Of a DNA stretch of 64,000 nucleotides, positions 15,862-24,378 are shown piece after piece; position 1 is the stretch's first letter; each line of letters opens with the position of its first letter. The notes beneath the pieces are model-generated. The model was not told the origin of the DNA. It saw only the letters and a program-made list of their open reading frames with translations, and searched no databases. This stretch comes from Runella sp. SP2 (GTDB lineage Bacteria; Bacteroidota; Bacteroidia; Cytophagales; Spirosomataceae). The stretch covers positions 1,488,001 to 1,552,000 of the forward strand of contig NZ_CP031030.1 in the NCBI RefSeq assembly GCF_003711225.1, in the 5' to 3' direction. Made by a program: the position numbers and the translations under genes.

Positions 15862-18602
15862 AGTTTGCCCAAAAATCTTGCTTGTTGGCGCTTATTTTGC
15901 TTCATTATCAAGCAATTGCGCAGTTGAGCGTCTCAAAACTAACCTGCGAATACATGGACAATCCGACGGTGGTGGATGAAAAACAGCCGAGGTTGTCGTG
16001 GGTAAATCTTGCCCAAAAAAACGAAAGAGGCCAAAAACAAACGGCCTACCAAATTCGGGTAGCCTCTAGTCCTGCCGCGCTCGAAAAACCTGATTTTTGG
16101 GACAGTGGAAAAACGAACAGCGAGGTTTCCAATCGAGTACGTTATGAAGGAAAAGCGCTCGCATCGCGTGACAATTGTTTTTGGCAAGTACGGGTATGGG
16201 ACAAAAACGGAAAGCCTTCGGCTTGGAGTTCGGTAGGGCAGTGGCGCATGGGGTTGTTGAACCCCACCGACTGGAAAGCCGAGTGGATAGGCGCCCCTTG
16301 GCAAGGGGAAGAGGCACTTCCCAAGCCTCCAGGTGGCCCCAACGAACGCACCAAGCTGCTGCCACCACCCGCACCTTTGTTGCGTAAAAGCTTGATAATT
16401 AATAAGAAAGTCAAACAAGCCGTAGTTTATACGACAGGCTTGGGTTATTTTGAGATGTATGCCAATGGGCAAAAAGTATCTAATGATTTATTGGTTCCTA
16501 ACCAAACCAATTACGACAAACGCCCGTCGTTACCGAAAGCCTACATTTCACTGCCCGACGAGTTTCGCGATTACCAAGTGATGTACCTAGCTTACGATTT
16601 GACCCATCTTTTAAAACAGGGGAAAAACGCCATTGGGGCGATTCTTGGCAATGGGTTTTACAATGCACCTAAATTTTGGACCGCCTCGTACGGCTCGCCC
16701 CGATTTATTGCGCAGCTGCACCTGACCTACCAAGATGGGAGCGAAGAGGTGATTGTGTCGGATACTTCGTGGAAAGCAGCCAAATCGGCCATTCAATCTG
16801 ATTTGGTATTTGACGGGGAAATATACGATTCGCGCGAGGAGCAGCCCGATTGGTGCCAGCCCACCTTCGATGACTCGCGCTGGGCATCGGCCATCAAACG
16901 CCGTACTCCTCATGGTCGCTTGGTGGCGCATACGTCGCCTACCGATAAGATTACCAAGGTATTACAGCCCATTTCGGTTCAAAAACTGCCGAACGGAAAT
17001 TACAAGGTAAATTTTGCCGAAGAGATATCGGGCTGGGTACGGCTCAAAAATGTATCAGCGCCTGCGGGTCATTCCATCAAAATGACCTTCAATGCCAACG
17101 TATATTCGGGAGAGAATACCTTCATTTTCAACGGTCAAAAATCCCAAACCTACGCTCCTCGGTTCAATTGGTTTGTATTTAGCGGCGTCGAAATCAGCAA
17201 TTGGTACTGCGAACTTAAACCTGAAAACATCCAAGCCGAGGCTGTCAACACAGACGTGAAGGAAAACGCCGTTTTTGAAACCTCCAATACGCTCTTCAAT
17301 CAAATTAATCACATTTGGCGGCGTAGTCAAATGGACAATATGCACGGTGGTATCGCCTCCGATTGTCCCCACCGTGAGCGTTCTCCCTATACAGGCGATG
17401 CGCAAGTAGCATGTCACACCGTTATGCACAATTTTGACGCCCGTGCTTTTTACAAAAAATGGCTCAATGACATGCTTTCGGCACAAATCCCCGCCACGGG
17501 CTATATTCCCAACGGCGCCCCTTGGCAACCTGGATGCGGAGGAGGCGTGGCGTGGGGCGCGGCCATCCACGTGATTCCTTGGGAGTTTTACCAACACTAC
17601 GGCGATGTCGAGCTATTGAAGGAAAATTACGAAGGGATGACGGGCTACATGAAGTACATGAAAACGTGGGTCAACGACGAAGGAATCATGTTTTCGCAAC
17701 GGACGGGCAACGACGGCAAGCCCTTGCAATGGTGGAATTTGGGCGACTGGGCAGGGTTGAAAGGAAAACTCCCACCTGATGCGCTGGTGCATACGTTTTA
17801 CTATTGGTTGTGCGCTGACATTACGGCCAAAACGGCCCAAATTTTGGGGAAACCTCAGGAGGCTTTAACCTACCGAGCCGTGGCCGAAAACACCAAAAAG
17901 GTGTTTATTTCAAAATTTTATGATGCTCAGAAAGGAACTTTTGGCAAGTACGGCGCCAATATTTTTGCGCTTAAAATGGGACTGGAAGGGGCACAATACC
18001 AAGCTGTTGTCGCATCGTTAAAAAACGACATTGCGGAAGCCGATGGGCATCTTGACACGGGTATTTTTGGCACGCGTTACTTTTTTGAAGTATTGGCCGA
18101 AAATGGGCTCAACGACTTGGCTTACAACGCCCTCAACAAAAAAACGTTCCCAAGTTTTGGGCATTGGATTGAGCTTGGGAGCACCACCACCCGTGAGTTT
18201 TGGGACGAAGACGGTTCGCACAATCACCCCATGTACGGGGGAGGGTTAAGTTGGTTGTATCGACACTTAGCGGGCATGAAAACCGACGAAAAAGCAACGG
18301 GGTATAAGCACATTCTATTTCAACCCATGCCTGTGAAAGAACTGTCCTTTGTCAAGTATTCGACAGAATCCAACTTTGGAAAAGCGGGAATAGAATGGCG
18401 TCAAAACAAAGGCTTTGAAATGTTGCTGGACGTACCCGTTGGAAGCACCGCGACGGTGCATTTCCCCAAGGGAGCTAATCGTAAAATCACCGAAAACAAC
18501 CTCGATATCATACGCCTCAAGTCAGTTTCCAACCTTCGTGTCGAAGGCGATGACGTGGTGTTTGAGCTTGAGAGCGGTAATTATCATTTCAAAGCGAAGT
18601 GA
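15858..18602 (+). CDS. secreted GH78 alpha-L-rhamnosidase
   Basis: 914 residues from ATG 15858, with signal peptide LLALILLHYQAIAQ. The domain order is an N-terminal fibronectin-like domain (QTAYQIRVASS, CFWQVRVWDKNGK), the rhamnosidase N domain (VVYTTGLGYFEMYANGQKV), an (alpha/alpha)6 catalytic barrel and a C-terminal beta-sandwich. The barrel holds SDCPHRERSPYTGDAQ with the conserved acidic residues and WIELGSTTTREFWDEDGSHN further on. It hydrolyses terminal alpha-L-rhamnosides in the periplasm. Together with GH106 it makes this a rhamnoside-degrading cluster. Confidence 0.9.
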   Translation: MKFAQKSCLLALILLHYQAIAQLSVSKLTCEYMDNPTVVDEKQPRLSWVNLAQKNERGQKQTAYQIRVASSPAALEKPDFWDSGKTNSEVSNRVRYEGKALASRDNCFWQVRVWDKNGKPSAWSSVGQWRMGLLNPTDWKAEWIGAPWQGEEALPKPPGGPNERTKLLPPPAPLLRKSLIINKKVKQAVVYTTGLGYFEMYANGQKVSNDLLVPNQTNYDKRPSLPKAYISLPDEFRDYQVMYLAYDLTHLLKQGKNAIGAILGNGFYNAPKFWTASYGSPRFIAQLHLTYQDGSEEVIVSDTSWKAAKSAIQSDLVFDGEIYDSREEQPDWCQPTFDDSRWASAIKRRTPHGRLVAHTSPTDKITKVLQPISVQKLPNGNYKVNFAEEISGWVRLKNVSAPAGHSIKMTFNANVYSGENTFIFNGQKSQTYAPRFNWFVFSGVEISNWYCELKPENIQAEAVNTDVKENAVFETSNTLFNQINHIWRRSQMDNMHGGIASDCPHRERSPYTGDAQVACHTVMHNFDARAFYKKWLNDMLSAQIPATGYIPNGAPWQPGCGGGVAWGAAIHVIPWEFYQHYGDVELLKENYEGMTGYMKYMKTWVNDEGIMFSQRTGNDGKPLQWWNLGDWAGLKGKLPPDALVHTFYYWLCADITAKTAQILGKPQEALTYRAVAENTKKVFISKFYDAQKGTFGKYGANIFALKMGLEGAQYQAVVASLKNDIAEADGHLDTGIFGTRYFFEVLAENGLNDLAYNALNKKTFPSFGHWIELGSTTTREFWDEDGSHNHPMYGGGLSWLYRHLAGMKTDEKATGYKHILFQPMPVKELSFVKYSTESNFGKAGIEWRQNKGFEMLLDVPVGSTATVHFPKGANRKITENNLDIIRLKSVSNLRVEGDDVVFELESGNYHFKAK

Positions 18603-18742
18603 TAGGAAAGGGTTTCCGTGCGTCCTATCATCATTTTTGTTTTATAGCCAGCGAAATGTGTAACAAAAATAGTACATTTCGCTGGCTATAAAATTATTTA
18701 CAGCGAAATGTATAATAAAAATACCACATTTCGCTGGCTATA
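18600..18742. terminator. bidirectional terminator zone with three hairpins
   Basis: GATAGGA/TCCTATC (18601-18607 with 18623-18629) is followed by a T-rich run and would stop the GH78 transcript. Then come a 19-bp stem (18641-18659 with 18674-18692; arm ATAGCCAGCGAAATGT) and a partial copy of it (18701-18711 with 18726-18736). The zone separates convergent genes. Confidence 0.8.
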
Positions 18743-18748
18743 AATCGT

Positions 18749-19480
18749 TTAGTCTTTCCTAAACCGATACAAATACGGGGCTTTGTTGGCAGCTCCCGTA
18801 AACTTCTTTTCGAGACGTTCGAGTACGTCCAAGGAAAGAATCATTTTTTGAAAGTTGGTACGAACAAAGCTTTTTCCACTGATGGCTTCATAAACATCCT
18901 GCACTTCTTTCATTGTGAAGGTGTCGGGCAAAAGATTAAACGCATTGATTTTTTCATCAATATGGCTTTGGAGCGTTTTTAGGGCTTCATTGATAATTTC
19001 TTCGTGATCCATAATCATTTGTGGCAAGTCATGAATACCGTACCATTCAATTGACTCATCCAAGTCTGTTTTTTGTGGAACAACTTTATTCATGTCCACC
19101 AAAGCATAGTAACCCACGGACAGGAAGCGCTTGGTAAACCAATCGTATTCGGTGGCGTGACTTGCGCTTTTTTCGCCAAGCTTGTCAAAATTTTGCTGAA
19201 TCAGTTTATCTAAAAACGCTTTACTACTTCTATTGGCCCGACCAAATACCTTGAATTGTTCCAAGTAAATAGATTCTATGCCCGTTCGTTCTCGTAAAAT
19301 ACGTTGTGCGGCGTTATCCATATCTTCGTCCTGAAATACAAACCCGCTGGGTAAGGCCCAAAAATCACCCTTGAAATTGATTTTTGGGATTAATACTTGT
19401 AACTGCTGCTCCGAATACCCAAAAATGACGCAATCGATGGACACTTGTGGGATGTAATTTTGTTGACTGAGGCTCTTCAT
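18749..19480 (-). CDS. Nudix-type transcriptional regulator (NrtR/AraR-like) 1
   Basis: 243 residues: N-terminal Nudix fold (IDCVIFGYSEQQLQVLIPK, WALPSGFV) and C-terminal winged helix (FTMKEVQDVYEAISGKSFVRTNFQKMI). The Nudix box has lost catalytic glutamates: it reads R-I-L-R-E-R where hydrolases have R-E-x-x-E-E, as expected for a ligand-sensing regulator. Bacteroidota members of this family control arabinose, xylose and related sugar genes. The divergent GH79 gene and the palindrome at 19553-19573 are its likely targets. It is closely similar to the protein encoded at 22459-23184. Confidence 0.85.
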   Translation of the reverse strand: MKSLSQQNYIPQVSIDCVIFGYSEQQLQVLIPKINFKGDFWALPSGFVFQDEDMDNAAQRILRERTGIESIYLEQFKVFGRANRSSKAFLDKLIQQNFDKLGEKSASHATEYDWFTKRFLSVGYYALVDMNKVVPQKTDLDESIEWYGIHDLPQMIMDHEEIINEALKTLQSHIDEKINAFNLLPDTFTMKEVQDVYEAISGKSFVRTNFQKMILSLDVLERLEKKFTGAANKAPYLYRFRKD

Positions 19481-19552
19481 ATCTTCTATTTATTCCTCAA
19501 ATGAAGGTTTTGGGGGAATCGTACTGCAAAGATATATTTTTGAATAAAAATT

Positions 19553-19573
19553 ATTGTATAAAAAATATACAAT
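19553..19573. promoter_or_regulatory. 21-bp palindromic operator (site 2) with -7 box
   Basis: ATTGTAT-N7-ATACAAT lies between the divergent regulator and the GH79 gene. A TACCTTTG -7 box (19589-19596) follows; the -33 region would fall in the right arm, so a bound regulator should block transcription of GH79. The same layout occurs at 23367. Confidence 0.68.
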
Positions 19574-19647
19574 AGAAAATTTATTCAATACCTTTGTTCT
19601 GTTAATCACCCAAAATGTAGTTTGTAGCCTTGTAAATCCTTACGTTG

Positions 19648-21150
19648 ATGCAAAAAAATCAGTGGTACGTACTTACGATTATTCTCACTTGTTTGACTTT
19701 CGGTGTCAACGGTCAGTCCTCACTTCATTTGAAAGACCTGAAAATGGTTGGCAAAGTGGACGAACGGTACCAGTCGTTTAATGTAGAAATGTGCGAAGTG
19801 ATTGGTGGCGACTTTTGGATTCCTTACAATCTGATTGATTCTGTTCGGAAAACCACCAACAAAAAGGGGATTGACGCTTTAAAATGGAAAATCGAACCGA
19901 TTAATTTATACGAAAAGAAACTTCGCAACTTGGCATCGGCCTTGGGGCCAACGTATGTTAGGGTAAGCGGCACGTGGGCAAACGCTGTTTATTTTCAGAG
20001 TAACGATGATGTGACATTAACTCAGCCACCTGCGGGTTTTAAAAATGTACTGACCCGTCGGCAGTGGAAAGGAGTCCTTGACTTTTGTAAAAGTGTGAAT
20101 GGAAAATTGGTCACGTCCTTTCCCATTAGCGACGGAATGTACGACAAAGAGGGCAACTGGAACCCAACCCAAGTAAAATCTATTCTTGCATACACGCGGG
20201 CAGTAGGAGGGGAGATCGCAGCAGCAGAGCTGTTCAACGAACCTTCACATGCGTCGCACGGGGATGCACCTAAAGGGTACAACGGAGCACGATTCGCCAA
20301 TGATTTGGCCGCATTCAAGGCGTTTGCATCCCAAGAAGCTCCCAAAATGAAAATTATTGGCCCAGGTTCTACTGGGGAAGGCATATTGCCATCGGGGTTG
20401 GATTTGTCGGTGGACGAACTGCTGTCGGCAACCCCAAATCCTACGTTCGATATATTTACGTACCATTATTACGGCACTGTGTCAAGACGCTGTATGGGAG
20501 GTCAAAAGCCTGAAAATGCCCTTTCTGCTGAGTGGTTGAGCCGCACAGAAAAAGGATTTGCTTTTTACCAAAATGCCCGCGACAAATACATCCCCAATGC
20601 ACCCATTTGGTGTACCGAAACCGCCGAGTCTGCCTGTGGCGGAAATCCGTGGGCGGCGACCTACTTGGATACCTTTCGGTATTTGGAACAACTAGGCCGA
20701 TTGGCTAAAAAGGGAGTGCAAGTAGTTATGCACAATACCCTTGCACGCAGCGAATATGCGCTGCTCGACCACGATACGCACAATCCGCGCCCTAATTACT
20801 GGGCGGCGTTGTTATGGGGAAAATTCATGGGAACTGACGTATATGAAGTAGCGAACACCGAAGCTGGCGTGGATATTTTTGTCCATAGTTTAAAAAACAA
20901 ACCAAATGGACGGTCAGTACTGGTTATTAATACCAACGACAACGAAACTGCGGTGACGATTCCAGTGGGTGCAACTCACTATTTGTTAACCGCCGATGAG
21001 TTGATGACCAAAAAAGTGAAGCTTAACGGGCAGGAATTGAAGCTAACTGCCAACGACGAGGTACCTACTTTGAAAGGGCAAAAGGTAAAAGCGGGGAAAG
21101 TGGCATTGCCTGCGCACAGTATTTTATTTCTCACGTTTGAGAAAATGTAG
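19648..21150 (+). CDS. secreted GH79-like glycoside hydrolase (heparanase/glucuronidase type)
   Basis: About 500 residues, signal peptide ending at FGVNGQ. A TIM barrel carries acid/base Glu in AAAELFNEPSH and the nucleophile Glu in PIWCTETAESACGG. The following stretch (VQVVMHNTLARSEYALLD, PRPNYWAALLW, FMGTDVYEV) aligns in order with mammalian heparanase, and a C-terminal beta-sandwich ends the protein. GH79 enzymes cleave beta-glucuronides. ATG 19648 is preferred over TTG 19645. The gene lies downstream of operator site 2 and is probably sugar-induced. Confidence 0.83.
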   Translation: MQKNQWYVLTIILTCLTFGVNGQSSLHLKDLKMVGKVDERYQSFNVEMCEVIGGDFWIPYNLIDSVRKTTNKKGIDALKWKIEPINLYEKKLRNLASALGPTYVRVSGTWANAVYFQSNDDVTLTQPPAGFKNVLTRRQWKGVLDFCKSVNGKLVTSFPISDGMYDKEGNWNPTQVKSILAYTRAVGGEIAAAELFNEPSHASHGDAPKGYNGARFANDLAAFKAFASQEAPKMKIIGPGSTGEGILPSGLDLSVDELLSATPNPTFDIFTYHYYGTVSRRCMGGQKPENALSAEWLSRTEKGFAFYQNARDKYIPNAPIWCTETAESACGGNPWAATYLDTFRYLEQLGRLAKKGVQVVMHNTLARSEYALLDHDTHNPRPNYWAALLWGKFMGTDVYEVANTEAGVDIFVHSLKNKPNGRSVLVINTNDNETAVTIPVGATHYLLTADELMTKKVKLNGQELKLTANDEVPTLKGQKVKAGKVALPAHSILFLTFEKM

Positions 21151-21155
21151 CCTTG

Positions 21156-21205
21156 GTCAGACGGTAGTCAGACCACAACTTTTACCTGTCTGACTACCGT
21201 CTGAC
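21156..21205. terminator. strong hairpin with perfect 18-bp arms
   Basis: GTCAGACGGTAGTCAGAC (21156-21173) and its exact reverse complement (21188-21205) begin 5 bases after the GH79 stop. Each arm is itself partly palindromic (GTCAGAC ... GTCAGAC). There is no good T-run, so it may be a repeat or mRNA-stabilising hairpin instead of a terminator. Confidence 0.6.
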
Positions 21206-21258
21206 AGTTGTTTAAAATATACACTAAACAACCGTGGCGACGTACAAACGCAAACAAA

Positions 21259-21639
21259 ATGAAAAAAGTAAGTCTGTTTTTTATCGTACTTTTCTTGGGA
21301 ATGATTACGAAAGGGTTTTCTCAAACGACATCTCCCACCGATTTTTTTGCTGGAAAATGGGAAATTGCATTGACTGGAACGCCCATGGGTGATATTAAAT
21401 TTGTAACAAATCTTGTCCGTAAAGAGGGAAAACTAACGGGAGATTTGGCCAGAGCAGGGGAGCCAAATGCCCAAAAGCGTTTAATCACTAAAATTGAAGA
21501 AACCGATAAAACATTGAAAATCTATTTTGAATCTTCGCAAGGAGGAGAAATCTCAATTGATTTGGAGAAAGTAGATGACAATAACTTCAAAGGGAAATTG
21601 ATGGATTTTGACGCTACGGCAAAGAGAATAAAGGATTAA
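21259..21639 (+). CDS. small secreted protein, single copy of a ~95-residue domain
   Basis: 126 residues from ATG 21259 with signal peptide (FFIVLFLGMITKGFSQ). The mature part is one domain with the pattern FFAGKWEIALTGTPMGD, LVRKEGKLTGDL, KIYFES, LEKVDDNNFKGKL, ATAKR. Three more copies of this domain occur downstream (end of the 24379 gene and twice in the 27608 gene). It looks like a small beta-barrel of alternating strands, perhaps lipocalin-like. I do not recognise a named family and assign no function. The SDR gene begins 3 bases after it. Confidence 0.7.
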   Translation: MKKVSLFFIVLFLGMITKGFSQTTSPTDFFAGKWEIALTGTPMGDIKFVTNLVRKEGKLTGDLARAGEPNAQKRLITKIEETDKTLKIYFESSQGGEISIDLEKVDDNNFKGKLMDFDATAKRIKD

Positions 21640-21642
21640 GAT

Positions 21643-22449
21643 ATGCAGTTAGCTAACAAAATAATCGTCGTGACGGGTGCTGGAAGTGGTATGGGTCGCG
21701 AAATGACTCTGCAATTGCTAAAGAAAAACGCAAAAGTAGTAGGCGTTGATATTCACGAAAATGCCTTAGTCGAAACTCAGAAATTAGCAGGTGTAGGCGA
21801 TGACTGTTTTAAAGGCTTCCAACTCGATATCAGCAACAAAGAAAAAGTGGAGGCTTTACCCGCTGCCGTGATTGCCCATTTTGGTTCAGTTGACGGCCTC
21901 ATCAATAATGCGGGTATTATTCAGAAATTTATTCCTGTAAATGAGCTTTCGTACGAAGACATTCAGCGGGTAATGAATGTGAATTTCTACGGGATGGTTT
22001 ATTTGACCAAATCTTTTTTACCACATTTCCTGACGCGCCCAGAGGCTCATATTGTCAATATTTCGAGTATGGGTGGGTTTATTCCGTTTCCAGGACAAAC
22101 CATTTACGGTGCGGCCAAAGCCGCCGTGAAATTGTTTACGGAAGGATTGTATGCCGAACTCAAAGAGACAAACGTTAAAGTAACGGTCGTACATCCTGGC
22201 GCTATTGCGACAAACATCACCGAAAATTCAGGTTTGGGAAAACCTAAAGGCGACCCCGCCACACAAACTAAAATGGCTTTGCCCGCCCCCAAAGCCGCAG
22301 CACTCATCCTTCGAGCTATAGAAAAAAACAGCTACCGCATTACCGTCGGAAAAGATGCGACCATTTTGGATATTCTTTATCGCCTTAATCCACGATTTGC
22401 AACGAATTTTATTCGGAAAATGATGAAGAAAGCGGTAGGTAATATGTAG
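21643..22449 (+). CDS. SDR family oxidoreductase
   Basis: 268 residues. TGAGSGMG cofactor motif, D-H-E at the end of beta-2 suggesting NAD(H) or NADP(H) not resolvable, NNAG, SSMGGF, catalytic YGAAK, and PGAIATN after it. The C-terminal extension (RITVGKDATILDILYRLNPRF) resembles SDRs acting on lipids or on broad carbonyl substrates. The start is 3 bases after the small secreted protein, so the GH79 run probably continues here. It contains no GC-rich repeat, unlike the SDR at 3049. Confidence 0.83.
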   Translation: MQLANKIIVVTGAGSGMGREMTLQLLKKNAKVVGVDIHENALVETQKLAGVGDDCFKGFQLDISNKEKVEALPAAVIAHFGSVDGLINNAGIIQKFIPVNELSYEDIQRVMNVNFYGMVYLTKSFLPHFLTRPEAHIVNISSMGGFIPFPGQTIYGAAKAAVKLFTEGLYAELKETNVKVTVVHPGAIATNITENSGLGKPKGDPATQTKMALPAPKAAALILRAIEKNSYRITVGKDATILDILYRLNPRFATNFIRKMMKKAVGNM

Positions 22450-22458
22450 AGAATGGCC

Positions 22459-23184
22459 TTATTTCCTAAACCGATACAAATACGGTGCTTTATTCTGCGC
22501 TCCCGTAAATTTCTTTTCGAGGCGTTCGAGCACGTTAAGATCGAGCATTTTCTTTTGGAAATTGTTGCGGGCAAAAGGTTTGTCATACACCGCCTCGTAC
22601 AATTCTTGCACTTCACGCATGGTGAACGTTTCGGGTAAGAGATTGAAGCCAATGAGCTTTTGGTCAAGGTTTTGGCGGAGAGCTTCCAGCGCGGCATCGA
22701 CCATTTCGTTGTGGTCCATAATCATCTTAGGCAACTCTTTTACATTGTACCAACCCACGGAAGCATCAAGCATTCCTCTGCGAGGGCTTACTTTGTTGAT
22801 GTCCACCAAGGCGTAATAGCCAATCGAAACAAAGCGCTTGGAGAGCCATTGGAAGCTACTTTCGTCTAAAATCCCTTTATCAAGCCATTCTTCCTTCATG
22901 TTATTAAAACCCTCAAAGATTTCGTGGTTGATGCGGGTTGGTTCCCCAAAAACCCGATATTGTTCTAGGTAAATATCAGTGAGTCCAGTGCGCTCTTCCA
23001 AAATGCGTTGAGCCGCCAAGTCAATGCTTTCTTCTTGCTTGATAAATCCCCCAGGCAAAGTCCAAACGGCATGAGGAAGGTCAACTTTAGAAACTAACAC
23101 CTTTAATTCTAACTCCTGATAACCAAAAATAACACAGTCGATAGATAGTTGGCGAATAAAATGTTCTTCGTCGAATAACTTCAT
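22459..23184 (-). CDS. Nudix-type transcriptional regulator (NrtR/AraR-like) 2
   Basis: 241 residues, clearly paralogous to the regulator at 18749-19480 along its whole length (shared IDCVIFGY, AAQRIL-x-ERTG, SKRF-x-SIGYYALVD, VLERLEKKFTGA-x-NKAPYLYRFRK). The Nudix box reads R-I-L-E-E-R, so it should be catalytically dead and sense a ligand; the C-terminal winged helix is intact. It is divergent from the ThuA operon and probably controls it through the palindrome at 23367-23387. Its 3' end is 9 bases from the convergent SDR. Confidence 0.85.
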   Translation of the reverse strand: MKLFDEEHFIRQLSIDCVIFGYQELELKVLVSKVDLPHAVWTLPGGFIKQEESIDLAAQRILEERTGLTDIYLEQYRVFGEPTRINHEIFEGFNNMKEEWLDKGILDESSFQWLSKRFVSIGYYALVDINKVSPRRGMLDASVGWYNVKELPKMIMDHNEMVDAALEALRQNLDQKLIGFNLLPETFTMREVQELYEAVYDKPFARNNFQKKMLDLNVLERLEKKFTGAQNKAPYLYRFRK

Positions 23185-23366
23185 GGGGCGTGGTTTTAGG
23201 AATTAGTAAATTTCAAATTAGGGATAAATACACAAACTAAGCATGAAAGTTACACTTTTGACAGGCTTCCGAGTGATATGCGGCTATAAAAAGCTCATTT
23301 TCATTTATCACTGTATTTTACCGCTTGTAAAATATAACTCTTCAAAGACAAAATAATGCAAAAATT

Positions 23367-23387
23367 ATTGTCTTTAAAATAGACAAT
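23367..23387. promoter_or_regulatory. 21-bp palindromic operator (site 3) with -7 box
   Basis: ATTGTCT-N7-AGACAAT; its arms are identical to site 1. TACCTTTG at 23404-23411 is a -7 box, 37 bases from the start of the palindrome (36 at site 2). The operator's right arm covers the expected -33 region of the promoter for the ThuA operon. Confidence 0.7.
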
Positions 23388-23472
23388 AAAAATTTTTATT
23401 CTATACCTTTGTTGTGTGATACATCTAACACATTCGCAACCAGTACTTCTATTCGCCTAAAAAATTACCTCA

Positions 23473-24336
23473 ATGAAAAAAATCATCAAAATTGTACTGG
23501 GAGTCATCGTTGGCTTGGTGGTACTCTTGAGCGCCGTGGCGGGAATATTCATTTACAAGGTTAAAAACGGATTTCCTGTGTCTTACGAGACCGAAGCGCC
23601 CCAAATCACGTTTCCAACGGATAAGCCTGCCATCCTGCTTTTTTCAAAAACGACAGGATTTCGTCACGGAGCGTCAATTGATGCTTCAAAGCCTGTGATT
23701 GCTGACTTGGCCCAGAAAAACAACTGGTATTTGTATGAAACGGAAGAAGGAGGGGTGTTTAACGCTGAACAGCTTGCGAAATTCAGCGTGGTTGTGTTTA
23801 ACAATTCGACGGGCGAGGTCATTAATGACGAGCAAAAACGAGTGCTGGAACAGTACGTTGAGAACGGTGGCAGCCTGATGGGGATTCACGGTGCTGGTGA
23901 CGACTCTCACCACTGGGATTGGTACGAAAAGCATTTGTTGGGGGCGAAGTTTTCGCATCACCCTCTCGACCCACAGTTTCAAATGGCCGATATTTTACTT
24001 GATACGCCCAAAGACAGCCTCTTCAGTACACTTGTACCCAAATGGTCTAATTCGGACGAGTGGTACGTATTTTTTGAAAATCCCCGCAAAAAGGGCTTCA
24101 ATATCGTATATACCATCAATGGCGAAAGTATCAATCCGAGCGGAAATATGCTGTTTGTGTCCACCAAAAACTTTGGCATGGGCAAAGACCACCCCGTGGC
24201 TTGGTACAAACAAACGGGCAAAGGCAAGACTTTTTACACCTCGATGGGACACAACGAAACCGCTTGGCAGAACACCAATTTTGTAAAGTTGATTGAAACG
24301 GCTTTGCAGTGGAGCGCAAAAAAACAACCTCAATAA
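23473..24336 (+). CDS. ThuA-domain protein, membrane anchored
   Basis: 287 residues. One N-terminal transmembrane segment (IVLGVIVGLVVLLSAVAGIF) is followed by a ThuA-like class I glutaminase-like fold: ILLFSKTTGFRHGASID, VVVFNNSTGEVI, SLMGIHGAGDD, PVAWYKQTGKGKTFYTSMGH. ThuA proteins go with trehalose and other disaccharide oxidation (3-keto sugar) pathways, but the biochemical role is unsettled. It lies 42 bases before the large dehydrogenase gene, and ThuA domains are often fused or adjacent to such proteins in Bacteroidota. Confidence 0.85.
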   Translation: MKKIIKIVLGVIVGLVVLLSAVAGIFIYKVKNGFPVSYETEAPQITFPTDKPAILLFSKTTGFRHGASIDASKPVIADLAQKNNWYLYETEEGGVFNAEQLAKFSVVVFNNSTGEVINDEQKRVLEQYVENGGSLMGIHGAGDDSHHWDWYEKHLLGAKFSHHPLDPQFQMADILLDTPKDSLFSTLVPKWSNSDEWYVFFENPRKKGFNIVYTINGESINPSGNMLFVSTKNFGMGKDHPVAWYKQTGKGKTFYTSMGHNETAWQNTNFVKLIETALQWSAKKQPQ

Positions 24337-24378
24337 AAATTTAACCTATCAGTAACGTTTTAATTATTGTACTAATTT

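Noticed and set aside
15939-17597. Several long minus-strand frames (up to 180 codons) in the rhamnosidase gene
   Set aside because: All are opposite to the continuous GH78 reading frame; composition is typical of antisense frames in GC-richer genes.
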